Shown here: in pieces, positions 1 through 8,218 of the stretch
Position numbering within the stretch: the first letter of the stretch is position 1
Layout of the letters: the number at the start of each line of letters is the position of its first letter
Assembly: GCF_900636535.1 (NCBI RefSeq)
Contig: NZ_LR134289.1
Coordinates: 4,737,501-4,801,500, forward strand
Length of the DNA stretch: 64,000 bases
Reading direction: 5' to 3'
Source of the DNA: Chryseobacterium gleum
GTDB taxonomy: Bacteria > Bacteroidota > Bacteroidia > Flavobacteriales > Weeksellaceae
Translations under genes and position numbers: made by a program
The notes under the pieces: model-generated
Told to the model about the DNA's origin: nothing
The model's input: the letters and a program-made list of their open reading frames with translations, nothing else
The model's database searches: none

Positions 1-978
1 AAAGCTCTTGACAAGGTGAAAGATAATAAATCGAGAGTGGTTCAGCAGACTGCAACGAAAGGGTTTGACCAAATCATAGGTAAATCACCACTAATTTTAC
101 AAGCTAAAAAGCTGGCAGAAAAAGTGGCTCTGACGGATGCAGCCGTACTTCTTACAGGAGAAACCGGAACAGGAAAGGAAGTCTTTGCCAGTGCTATTCA
201 TGAAGGGAGCGACAGGAAGAAGAACAGATTTGTAGCTATCAATTGCTCTGCATTCAGTAAAGAAATCCTGGAGAGTGAACTTTTCGGACATAAACAAGGT
301 GCTTTTACCGGTGCGGTAAAAGATAAAAAAGGATTGATTGAAGAAGCGAATGGAGGAACCCTGTTTCTTGATGAAATAGGTGAAATGCCGATAGAATTGC
401 AGGCAAAGCTGCTCAGAGTGCTGGAAACCGGAGAGTTTATCAAAATGGGAGAAACCAAAGTTTCCAAATCCGACTTCAGGCTAATTGCTGCAACCAACCG
501 GGATCTGGAGGGTGAAATAAAGCAGGGAAATTTCAGAGAGGATCTTTATTTCAGATTGAATGTATTTGAGATCACACTTCCGCCACTAAGGGAAAGAAAA
601 GAAGATCTGAAAGCTATTGCCAAACATTTTATAGATATTTTTTCCCATAAACTTCATCTTGCATCCGTTCAGGTAAATCCTGATTATTATAAAGCGCTGG
701 AGCGCAACGACTGGAAAGGAAATATCCGAGAATTGAGAAATGCTGTGGAACGCAGCTTGATTTTGATGGATGACAATATCCTTGATGCAGGCAGCCTTCC
801 CCATTACTCGGAAAAAGCTGTTCCTGAAAGTGATTCATTAAGCATCAGATCACTGGAAAAAATACATATCCAAAAAGTATTACAATATACAAAAGGAAAC
901 AAAGCAGAAGCTGCCCGTTTGCTTGAGATCGGTATTGCCACATTGTACCGGAAACTTGAAGAATATGGATTAAAATAA
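1..978 (+). CDS. Sigma-54-dependent response regulator, NtrC type (5' partial)
   Basis: The frame is open from base 1 with no start, so the N-terminus (probably a receiver domain) lies off-window. The visible part is a full AAA+ sigma-54 activation domain: Walker A GETGTGKE near residue 50, the GAFTGA loop that contacts sigma-54 near residue 100, and Walker B GGTLFLDEIGEM just after. The last 40 residues form a Fis-type helix-turn-helix. It lies directly upstream of the kdp genes, in the place where other bacteria carry the OmpR-type regulator KdpE. I infer that it receives phosphate from the histidine kinase at 8219-9934 and drives kdp expression from a sigma-54 promoter. The family call is certain; the target is inferred. 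Confidence 0.93.
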   Translation, partial: KALDKVKDNKSRVVQQTATKGFDQIIGKSPLILQAKKLAEKVALTDAAVLLTGETGTGKEVFASAIHEGSDRKKNRFVAINCSAFSKEILESELFGHKQGAFTGAVKDKKGLIEEANGGTLFLDEIGEMPIELQAKLLRVLETGEFIKMGETKVSKSDFRLIAATNRDLEGEIKQGNFREDLYFRLNVFEITLPPLRERKEDLKAIAKHFIDIFSHKLHLASVQVNPDYYKALERNDWKGNIRELRNAVERSLILMDDNILDAGSLPHYSEKAVPESDSLSIRSLEKIHIQKVLQYTKGNKAEAARLLEIGIATLYRKLEEYGLK

Positions 979-999
979 ATTTTTTTATCATTTTAATAA

Positions 1000-1030
1000 A
1001 GAGCCTATCATTTTGATAGGCTTTTCTGTT
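1000..1030 (+). terminator. Rho-independent terminator after the regulator gene
   Basis: A 9-bp stem AGCCTATCA/TGATAGGCT (1002-1010 with 1014-1022) is followed by a T-rich tail. It separates the regulator from the kdp structural genes, so these are probably separate transcripts. Confidence 0.75.
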
Positions 1031-1097
1031 TTTATATAGGTGAGTGTTTTGATTTAATTGATTGTTATTCAGTATTTTAATTGTTTGTTTTTCAGAA

Positions 1098-1115
1098 TGG
1101 ACTTTCTTTTGGCAT
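1098..1115 (+). promoter_or_regulatory. Possible sigma-54 type -24/-12 element upstream of kdp
   Basis: TGGAC at 1098-1102 and TTTGGCA at 1108-1114 resemble the -24 (TGGCAC) and -12 (TTGCA) elements. The GG-to-GC spacing is 11 rather than the strict 10, so the match is imperfect. The case rests mainly on position, just upstream of the first small kdp ORF and next to a sigma-54 activator gene. Confidence 0.25.
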
Positions 1116-1141
1116 ATAGTCTCTGAATAAAATATTTAAAA

Positions 1142-1249
1142 ATGACAATTTCTAGAAAAACGTTTAAAAAACGGGAGCACTCTACTTTTAGTCTGCTGAT
1201 TGTATCGTATGTATTGTTGACTCTTTTAACCTTAATATTTAAGATATGA
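1142..1249 (+). CDS. Small membrane protein upstream of kdp (35 aa)
   Basis: ATG at 1142 opens a 35-residue frame: a basic N-terminus (RKTFKKREH) followed by one strongly hydrophobic segment (residues 17-33). Its TGA stop overlaps the ATG of the next small ORF (ATGA at 1246-1249), the usual signature of translational coupling. The regular start/stop linkage into the kdp genes argues that it is real. I do not recognise a family. It may be a KdpF-like or assembly-helper peptide for the Kdp complex. Confidence 0.5.
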   Translation: MTISRKTFKKREHSTFSLLIVSYVLLTLLTLIFKI

Positions 1250-1329
1250 TGCTGATAAGTTTAATTCTGCTTTTTGCAGTGTTGTTTTGGCTTTTATATA
1301 AATCAGTTGAATTTTTTGATAGAATATAA
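1246..1329 (+). CDS. Small single-span membrane peptide (27 aa)
   Basis: It starts inside the stop of the preceding ORF (ATGA overlap) and ends 3 bp before the kdpF-like ORF. The 27 residues are almost entirely one transmembrane helix followed by a short acidic/basic tail (KSVEFFDRI). Tight packing in a chain of small ORFs leading to kdpA supports translation. No family is recognised. It could be a second KdpF-like lipid-facing peptide. Confidence 0.5.
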   Translation: MMLISLILLFAVLFWLLYKSVEFFDRI

Positions 1330-1332
1330 ATT

Positions 1333-1410
1333 ATGTGGAGTTTATTTTTCCTCTCAATACTTGCCTTCGTGTATATCTGTTATGTTTTAATAAAACCTGA
1401 AAAATTTTAA
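1333..1410 (+). CDS. kdpF: K+-transporting ATPase subunit KdpF
   Basis: A 25-residue frame with one transmembrane helix that ends VLIKPEKF, matching the characteristic C-terminal LLxPExF of KdpF peptides. It sits immediately before kdpA (6-bp gap), which is the normal position. KdpF is a small inner-membrane peptide that stabilises the KdpABC complex by binding at the KdpA interface. The ORF is short enough to be missed by routine gene calling. The identification rests on the tail motif, size and position. Confidence 0.8.
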   Translation: MWSLFFLSILAFVYICYVLIKPEKF

Positions 1411-1416
1411 TTAGTC

Positions 1417-3111
1417 ATGAATACAGAGATTTTAGGCATTATAGCAATGTTTGCTATCACATTAGTTATCGGAATATTTTTAGGGAAATATATAGCTAAT
1501 GTCTACGGATACAAAAAAACTTTTCTGGATCCGGTTTTTGAACCCGTTGAAAAGTTAATTTATAAAGTTTCGGGAATTAATCCTGCCCGCCAGATGAACT
1601 GGAAACAGAATATGTATGCCATGCTGGCGATTAATCTGATCTGGTTTATCATTGGCTTTCTTCTTTTGCTGAATCAGGCGTGGCTTCCTTTAAACCCTGA
1701 CGGAAATCCGAATATGTCACCTGATCTGGCTTTTAATACGACCATTTCATTCTTAGTTAACTGTAATTTACAGCACTATTCAGGAGAAACGGGAGTAAGT
1801 TATCTGAGCCAGCTTTATCTGATGTTTTTACAGTTTGTTACGGCTGCAACGGGAATGGCAGCAATGGCTGTTCTTTTCAAAGCTTTTAAAGAAAAGACAA
1901 GTACAGAACTTGGCAATTTCTACGATTATTTTACAAAATCCATGATCAGAATCCTGGTTCCGATCAGTGTGATTGTTGCTTTAATCCTTTCTATTAATGG
2001 AAGTCCGATGACTTTTGAAGGGAAAGATCATATTATAACACTTGAAGGTCAGAAGGCAGACGTTTCCAGAGGTCCTGTATCTGCATTTGTTGCCATTAAA
2101 CACCTGGGAACCAACGGAGGTGGATTTTTCGGAGCCAACTCAGCACATCCGCTTGAAAATCCTAATTATATAACCAATATGACAGAAATGGTTACTCAAA
2201 TGATCATTCCTTTTGCATTGGTATTTGCATTGGGCTTTTATCTGAATAAAAGAAAACTCTCATGGGTAATCTTTACGGTAATGACGGTCGGTTTTCTGGC
2301 ACTTACCATTCCGAATATAGTGAATGAAACGGGAGGAAACCCTTTGATTACCCAAATGGGTGCAGACAAGAGTCTGGGTGCTATGGAAGGTAAAGAAATC
2401 CGCTTTGGAAGTGCTGCTTCAGGATATTGGAGTATCGCCACTACTGTAATTTCTACAGGTTCTGTGAATGCAATGCACGACAGTACAATGCCTCTTTCGG
2501 GGATGAATGAGCTGCTTGCCATGATGATCAACTGCTTCTACGGAGGCTGTGGAGTCGGAATCCTGAACTATTTCATCTTTATCATTCTGGCGGTGTTTAT
2601 CAGTGGTCTGATGGTAGGACGAACGCCGGAATTTATGGGTAAAAAGATTGAAGCGAAGGAAATGAAAATTGCGATGATCGTCGCTTTATTCCATCCTTTC
2701 TTAATTCTTGCAGGAACAGCTTTAACAGCTTATCTACCGGAGTTTGGAGCAAAAACATTGAATAACCCGGGCTTCCATGGTTTCAGTGAAATGCTGTACG
2801 AGTTTACTTCTTCCGCAGCCAATAACGGATCCGGATTTGAAGGATTGGGAGACAACACACCATGGTGGAATATCTCAACAGGAATTGTACTGTTACTCTC
2901 AAGATTTATCCCGATCATAGGACCAGTAGCCATTGCAGGTCTGTTGGCACAGAAGAAATATATCCCGGAAAGTGCAGGAACACTGAAAACAGATACGGCT
3001 ACTTTCGGATTTATGACCCTGGCGGTGATTTTACTGATTGCAGCACTGTCTTTCTTCCCTGCATTGACATTAGGGCCTATTGCAGAACAGATCCAGTACT
3101 TCTCAAAATAA
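1417..3111 (+). CDS. kdpA: K+-transporting ATPase subunit KdpA
   Basis: 564 residues, the usual KdpA length, with about ten membrane spans. It is the channel-like, potassium-selecting subunit of the high-affinity Kdp pump in the inner membrane. The selectivity-filter glycine motifs of the superfamily of K+ transporters are visible: NLQHYSG near residue 115, NGGGFFG near 233 and NNGSGFEG near 470. ATG at 1417 follows kdpF directly. It forms one transcription unit with kdpB, kdpC and probably the downstream genes, expected to be induced at low external K+. Identification is secure. Confidence 0.98.
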   Translation: MNTEILGIIAMFAITLVIGIFLGKYIANVYGYKKTFLDPVFEPVEKLIYKVSGINPARQMNWKQNMYAMLAINLIWFIIGFLLLLNQAWLPLNPDGNPNMSPDLAFNTTISFLVNCNLQHYSGETGVSYLSQLYLMFLQFVTAATGMAAMAVLFKAFKEKTSTELGNFYDYFTKSMIRILVPISVIVALILSINGSPMTFEGKDHIITLEGQKADVSRGPVSAFVAIKHLGTNGGGFFGANSAHPLENPNYITNMTEMVTQMIIPFALVFALGFYLNKRKLSWVIFTVMTVGFLALTIPNIVNETGGNPLITQMGADKSLGAMEGKEIRFGSAASGYWSIATTVISTGSVNAMHDSTMPLSGMNELLAMMINCFYGGCGVGILNYFIFIILAVFISGLMVGRTPEFMGKKIEAKEMKIAMIVALFHPFLILAGTALTAYLPEFGAKTLNNPGFHGFSEMLYEFTSSAANNGSGFEGLGDNTPWWNISTGIVLLLSRFIPIIGPVAIAGLLAQKKYIPESAGTLKTDTATFGFMTLAVILLIAALSFFPALTLGPIAEQIQYFSK

Positions 3112-3285
3112 ATGTGAACATTAAAAATTAAAATCAATATTCAACCATTAAGGAAGCTGAAAAGTGTAAGGAAGCTAGTCTGACACTTACGAAACGTTCA
3201 CTTACTATTATCCATATCTATCCTTATGATCCGGCAGACCTTGATGGTTACTATTGATTTAAATGATATAAACTCTTTCAAAAAA

Positions 3286-5325
3286 ATGAAAAATCAGTCA
3301 CAAACATTATTTCAAAGAGATTTGGTTAACGAAGCGATAAAACAGTCCTTCGTAAAGCTGAATCCGAAAATTATGTTTAAAAATCCGGTAATGTTTCTGG
3401 TGGAAATCGGAACCATTGTTATGTTTATCGTAAGCATGTTCAGTCTTACCGGTGATAAAACCCAGGGAAGCTTTTCCTATAACTTTTTAGTATTTATTAT
3501 TTTATTTTTCACCGTTCTGTTTGCCAACTTTGCAGAAGCTATTGCAGAGGCAAGAGGAAAAGCACAGGCTGATACCCTCAGAAAAACAAGGGAAGAAACT
3601 CCGGCCAGAGTAGTCCTTGATAACAAACCGGGGTTCCAGGTAGAAACAAGTCTGAAAATGTCTGCTGAAATGAAATTAGGTGATATTTTCCTTTGTGAGG
3701 CTGGAGATCAGATTCCGATGGATGGAGAGATTATTGAAGGTCTGGCAACTATTGATGAATCTGCAATTACCGGAGAAAGTGCCCCTGTAATCCGCGAAGC
3801 CGGAGGAGATAAAAGTTCTGTAACAGGAGGTACAAAAGTATTGTCAGACAGAATTAAAGTGAAAGTAACCACAAAACCGGGAGAATCCTTCTTAGATAAA
3901 ATGATTGCTCTTGTAGAAGGAGCATCAAGACAAAAGACACCAAACGAAATTGCATTAACCATATTATTAGCAGGATTCACGCTTACATTTATAATTGTTA
4001 CCCTCACTTTAAAGCCTTTTGCAGACTATGCGCAGACTCCGATTACCATAGCGGCATTTATATCTCTTTTCGTTTGTCTTATTCCGACAACCATCGGTGG
4101 TCTGCTTTCTGCAATCGGGATTGCGGGAATGGACAGAGCGCTGAGAGCGAATGTGATTACCAAAAGTGGTAAAGCAGTGGAAACTGCGGGAGATATTGAC
4201 GTCCTGCTGCTTGATAAAACCGGAACAATCACCATCGGTAACCGTAAGGCTACCCAATTTCATCCTGCTAATGGAATTCAGCTTGAAGAATTCATTAAAG
4301 CTTCTGCATTAAGTTCTGTAGCGGATGAAACGCCGGAAGGAAAATCCATCATTGAACTGAGTGCCTTAAAAACCGAAGATTTATTGGTTTCCAATCCTAC
4401 CTATATCGATTTTACTGCGGAAACAAGAACTTCAGGAATTGATTTTGATGAAACAAGAATCCGTAAAGGAGCTTACGATACGATAAAAAAACTGACTGAA
4501 AAAGCCGGGAATATCTTCCCGCAGGAAACCCAGGATGCAGTAACCAAAATTTCTGAAAACGGAGGAACTCCCTTAGTAGTTGCCGTTAATGAAAAAGTAT
4601 GGGGTGTTATTGAACTTCAGGATATCATCAAAACCGGAATTCAGGAACGTTTCCAGAGATTGAGAAAAATGGGCGTAAAAACGGTAATGGTAACCGGAGA
4701 TAATCCTCTGACTGCAAAATTCATTGCAGAAAAAGCTGGAGTAGACGATTTTATCGCAGAAGCCAAACCTGAAGATAAAATGAATTACATCAAAAAAGAA
4801 CAGCAGGAAGGTAAGCTGGTTGCCATGATGGGAGACGGAACCAATGACGCTCCGGCATTAGCTCAGGCAGATGTAGGTGTAGCTATGAACAGTGGAACTC
4901 AAGCCGCAAAAGAAGCCGGAAACATGGTAGACCTTGATAATGACCCCACAAAACTGATTGAAATTGTGGAAATCGGGAAGCAGCTGTTGATGACAAGAGG
5001 AACGCTGACGACTTTCAGTATTGCGAATGACGTAGCGAAGTATTTTGCGATTATTCCTGCACTCTTTATCACGTTTATTCCTTCTCTGCAGAAATTGAAT
5101 ATTATGAATCTTCACAGCCCGGAAACGGCCATATTATCAGCGGTTATTTTCAATGCGGTGATTATTCCATTCCTGATTCCGCTGGCACTGAAAGGAGTAG
5201 CTTATAAGCCAATCGGAGCCAGTGCATTGTTAAGAAGAAACCTTTTGATCTATGGTTTGGGCGGAGTTATTGTTCCATTCATCGGAATCAAAATCATTGA
5301 TCTGATAATCAGTTTATTCTATTAA
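3286..5325 (+). CDS. kdpB: K+-transporting ATPase ATP-binding subunit KdpB
   Basis: P-type ATPase subunit that hydrolyses ATP to drive K+ through KdpA. The phosphorylated aspartate lies in DKTGTIT (Asp about 310), the actuator motif TGES is upstream, and the hinge motif [10 protein letters not shown] is near residue 515. I place the start at ATG 3286 (679 aa) because the protein then begins like other KdpB subunits. The 20 residues readable upstream from 3226 look like intergenic sequence. A 174-bp gap after kdpA contains a direct repeat of TAAGGAAGCT (near 3149 and 3169) of unknown meaning. Confidence 0.97.
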   Translation: MKNQSQTLFQRDLVNEAIKQSFVKLNPKIMFKNPVMFLVEIGTIVMFIVSMFSLTGDKTQGSFSYNFLVFIILFFTVLFANFAEAIAEARGKAQADTLRKTREETPARVVLDNKPGFQVETSLKMSAEMKLGDIFLCEAGDQIPMDGEIIEGLATIDESAITGESAPVIREAGGDKSSVTGGTKVLSDRIKVKVTTKPGESFLDKMIALVEGASRQKTPNEIALTILLAGFTLTFIIVTLTLKPFADYAQTPITIAAFISLFVCLIPTTIGGLLSAIGIAGMDRALRANVITKSGKAVETAGDIDVLLLDKTGTITIGNRKATQFHPANGIQLEEFIKASALSSVADETPEGKSIIELSALKTEDLLVSNPTYIDFTAETRTSGIDFDETRIRKGAYDTIKKLTEKAGNIFPQETQDAVTKISENGGTPLVVAVNEKVWGVIELQDIIKTGIQERFQRLRKMGVKTVMVTGDNPLTAKFIAEKAGVDDFIAEAKPEDKMNYIKKEQQEGKLVAMMGDGTNDAPALAQADVGVAMNSGTQAAKEAGNMVDLDNDPTKLIEIVEIGKQLLMTRGTLTTFSIANDVAKYFAIIPALFITFIPSLQKLNIMNLHSPETAILSAVIFNAVIIPFLIPLALKGVAYKPIGASALLRRNLLIYGLGGVIVPFIGIKIIDLIISLFY

Positions 5326-5335
5326 AATTTAAAAA

Positions 5336-5893
5336 ATGAAAAATCATATTGTTTCAGCATTCAGATTAACACTTGTAATGCTGGTGGTAACAGGAATTTA
5401 TCTGGCTGTAGTATATGGAGGATCTAAAATACTTCCCAACAAAGGAAACGGAGAACTTATTTACAATAAAGGACAGAAGTTTTATGCCAATATCGGACAG
5501 GAATTTAAATCTGAGAAATACTTTCACGGCCGTCCTTCCTCAGTCAATTATAATGCAGCAGGAAGCGGGGGAAGCAACAAAGGTCCAAGCAACAAAGAAT
5601 ATCTGGAGATTGTACAGAAAAGAATTGATACTTTGAAAATGGATAATCCTGAAATGGGGAATACCAAAGTCCCTGTAGAGCTTGTTACAGCAAGTGGAAG
5701 CGGGCTGGATCCGGATATTTCTGAAGAAGGAGCATTGTATCAGGCCAAGAGAATTGCAAAAGTGAGAAACCTTTCCGAGGAACAGATCAGAAATTTGATT
5801 AATACTAATACTGAAAAGCCGCTTTTAGGACTTTTCGGACCATCAAAAGTGAATGTTCTGAAGCTTAATATTGCTTTGGATCAATTAAAATAA
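5336..5893 (+). CDS. kdpC: K+-transporting ATPase subunit KdpC
   Basis: 185 residues with one N-terminal membrane anchor (about residues 8-30) and an extracytoplasmic domain, as in KdpC generally. The conserved features include the GRPSSVNYN-type motif near residue 65 and the SGSGLDPDIS motif near residue 120. It is the periplasmic-facing chaperone-like subunit of the pump that increases ATP affinity. It follows kdpB after 10 bp, so it is co-transcribed. Confidence 0.97.
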   Translation: MKNHIVSAFRLTLVMLVVTGIYLAVVYGGSKILPNKGNGELIYNKGQKFYANIGQEFKSEKYFHGRPSSVNYNAAGSGGSNKGPSNKEYLEIVQKRIDTLKMDNPEMGNTKVPVELVTASGSGLDPDISEEGALYQAKRIAKVRNLSEEQIRNLINTNTEKPLLGLFGPSKVNVLKLNIALDQLK

Positions 5894-5913
5894 TAAATTA
5901 ATAATCAAATAAT

Positions 5914-5940
5914 CATGTCGGGGCTTTAAACCTTGACATG
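5914..5940 (+). other. Intercistronic hairpin between kdpC and the porin gene
   Basis: A 10-bp stem (CATGTCGGGG with CCTTGACATG, two G-T pairs) with a 7-base loop and no following T-run. It is therefore more likely an mRNA-stabilising or processing structure than a full terminator, and could let the downstream genes be expressed at a different level from kdpABC. Confidence 0.5.
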
Positions 5941-5960
5941 GTTAACATACCTTAATAAAA

Positions 5961-7046
5961 GTGAAAAAATATTTAGTCATAGGAGCCGTATTGGGAATGT
6001 TTTTCTCCAAAGCACAGTCATCAGACTCATTAAAAACAGGCAATAAAGTTACATTTTCCGCTTATGCAGAACTGTTTTATACCTACGATTTTAATGAGCC
6101 TGCCAATCATATCCGTCAGAATTTTTTATACTCATACAACAGACACAATGAAATGAATCTTAACCTGGGATTGGTTAAAGCCAATTATCAGAGTGAAAAT
6201 ATCCGTGCCAATGTAGCTTTAATGGCCGGAACTTACGCACAGGATAATATGGCAGCTGAACAAAATGCATTACGGTACGTGAATGAAGCCAATGTAGGAA
6301 TCAGAATATCAAAAAATAAAAACTTATGGATTGATGCAGGGATTATGCCTTCACATATCGGCTGGGAAAGTGCCATTGGGAAAGATAATGTCAATCTGAC
6401 AAGAAGCTTAGCTGCAGAGAATTCTCCGTATTTTGAAACCGGAGCCAAAATTTCCTACACTTCAGATAATGGGAAATGGTTTTTAAGCGGATTGGTATTG
6501 AACGGATGGCAGCGTATCGCAAAGGCTGAGGGAAATCAGAGTATTTCTTTTGGTCACCAGGTAACTTATAAACCCAATGATAAAATTACCCTGAACAGCA
6601 GTTCGTTTATTGGAAATGATAAAGCAAAAGAGGATAAAAGAATGCGTTATTTCCATGATTTATATGGAAGTTTCCAGATAACGGATCAGTTTTCCGCGGT
6701 ATTGGGATTTGATATCGGTGCAGAACAGAAATCAAAAGGAAGCGAGCAGTACAACATCTGGTACAGCCCGAATGTTCAGATGAAATATCAACTGGATAAT
6801 AAATGGGCACTGGCAGGAAGGTTGGAATATTATAATGATAAAAACGGAGTGATCATCAGCACTGATACACCTAACGGATTTCAGACTTTCGGATATTCGC
6901 TGAATGTAGACTATGCAATATTTAAAAATGTTGTTTTTCGTACAGAAGCGAGAGGCTTGACTTCAAAAGATGCTATTTTCGCGAAAAATGATGAATTTAA
7001 AAAGGGAAATTTCTTTATAACATCGAGTTTAGCGGTCTGGTTTTAA
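5961..7046 (+). CDS. Outer-membrane beta-barrel porin in the kdp operon
   Basis: 361 residues beginning with a signal peptide (cleavage after SKAQ near residue 19) and ending in the typical barrel C-terminus SLAVWF. Alternating amphipathic strands dominate the rest. The pattern fits the porin-like BBP2/OmpL family found in Bacteroidota. The start is GTG at 5961, which gives a clean signal peptide. Position between kdpC and the KdpD-like sensor suggests that it lets K+ cross the outer membrane under K+ limitation. That role is inferred from context. Confidence 0.75.
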   Translation: MKKYLVIGAVLGMFFSKAQSSDSLKTGNKVTFSAYAELFYTYDFNEPANHIRQNFLYSYNRHNEMNLNLGLVKANYQSENIRANVALMAGTYAQDNMAAEQNALRYVNEANVGIRISKNKNLWIDAGIMPSHIGWESAIGKDNVNLTRSLAAENSPYFETGAKISYTSDNGKWFLSGLVLNGWQRIAKAEGNQSISFGHQVTYKPNDKITLNSSSFIGNDKAKEDKRMRYFHDLYGSFQITDQFSAVLGFDIGAEQKSKGSEQYNIWYSPNVQMKYQLDNKWALAGRLEYYNDKNGVIISTDTPNGFQTFGYSLNVDYAIFKNVVFRTEARGLTSKDAIFAKNDEFKKGNFFITSSLAVWF

Positions 7047-7102
7047 TATCGGTTTAGTCACAGAGAATAGTGCTTAAAGTAAAATTAAAAAGAATTAAAT
7101 CA

Positions 7103-8212
7103 ATGTCATCAGCAAAAGATTTTTTAGAACTGATTCAGAAGTCCCGAAAAGGAAAATTCAAAATTTATATCGGGATGAGTGCAGGTGTGGGAAAGACTTT
7201 CCGTATGCTTCAGGAAGCTCATTCTCTTTTGCGAAATGGCATTGATGTAAAGATTGGCTATATCGAAACCCATGGACGGGAAGAAACCGAAGCTCTGGTA
7301 GAAGGTATTCCGCAAATTGAAAGAAAATCGGTTTTTTATAAAGGAAAGAACCTTGAGGAAATGGATCTTCAGGCCATTATCAATGAACATCCTGAAGTCG
7401 TGTTAGTAGATGAGCTGGCCCATACCAACGTAGAAGGTTCTAAAAATAAAAAAAGATGGCAGGATGTGCTGGAAATTTTGGATAACGGAATCAACGTCAT
7501 CAGTGCCATGAATATCCAGCACATCGAAAGCCTGAATGAAGAGGTAAAAAAAATCACGGGAGTGGAAGTAGCAGAGCGGGTTCCGGATAAAATTCTTGCA
7601 TTGGCAGACGAAGTAGTGAATATTGACCTTACCGCTGATGAATTGCTGACCCGTTTGAAAGAAGGAAAAATCTATAAAAAAGAAAAAATTCAGACCGCGC
7701 TGAGTAATTTCTTCCAAAGCGGGCATATTCTGCAGCTTCGTGAGTTAGCCTTAAAAGAAGTAGCTACCCACGTGGAGAGAAAGGTAGAAACAGAGATCAA
7801 AACAGAAAATTTTAAACCGATAAAATTTCTGGCCTGCATCAGCAGTAACGAGAAGATTGCCAAAACTATTATTCGGAAGACAGCAAGGTTAGCCAGTTAT
7901 TATAACAGCCCGTGGACGGTTTTATACGTGCAGAAACCCTCAGAAAATCCTGAAAAAATTGCGCTGGATAAGCAGCGGTATTTGATTAATAATTTTAATT
8001 TAGCACAGGAATTAGGTGCCAAAGTAGTCCGCATCAAGGAAAGCAGCGTTCATAACGGAATTCTGGAATATGTGATAGCCCATAATATTACAACGGTCTG
8101 TATTGGGAAGCCTCATGCCAGGTTCTGGCATCGGCTCTTGGGATACAGCTGGATCTATACCCTGATGAACAGACTGAATGAAAGACAGATAGATATTATT
8201 ATTTTATCTTAA
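7103..8212 (+). CDS. kdpD: KdpD N-terminal sensor domain protein (split KdpD)
   Basis: 369 residues from ATG 7103 (a GTG at 7070 is possible but adds an unconserved basic tail). The first ~210 residues are the KdpD domain with the P-loop GMSAGVGKT and the motifs GYIETHGR, VDELAHTN and NIQHIESLN. A universal-stress-protein-like domain (about 240-369) follows. The membrane and kinase parts of classical KdpD are missing and appear as a separate gene downstream. It probably senses K+ or ATP state in the cytoplasm and controls that kinase. The split is natural: both halves are intact genes. Confidence 0.9.
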   Translation: MSSAKDFLELIQKSRKGKFKIYIGMSAGVGKTFRMLQEAHSLLRNGIDVKIGYIETHGREETEALVEGIPQIERKSVFYKGKNLEEMDLQAIINEHPEVVLVDELAHTNVEGSKNKKRWQDVLEILDNGINVISAMNIQHIESLNEEVKKITGVEVAERVPDKILALADEVVNIDLTADELLTRLKEGKIYKKEKIQTALSNFFQSGHILQLRELALKEVATHVERKVETEIKTENFKPIKFLACISSNEKIAKTIIRKTARLASYYNSPWTVLYVQKPSENPEKIALDKQRYLINNFNLAQELGAKVVRIKESSVHNGILEYVIAHNITTVCIGKPHARFWHRLLGYSWIYTLMNRLNERQIDIIILS

Positions 8213-8218
8213 AAAGTA

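Noticed and set aside
3226..3285. Earlier kdpB start giving 20 extra residues
   Set aside because: The extension has no counterpart in KdpB proteins; ATG 3286 gives the normal N-terminus.
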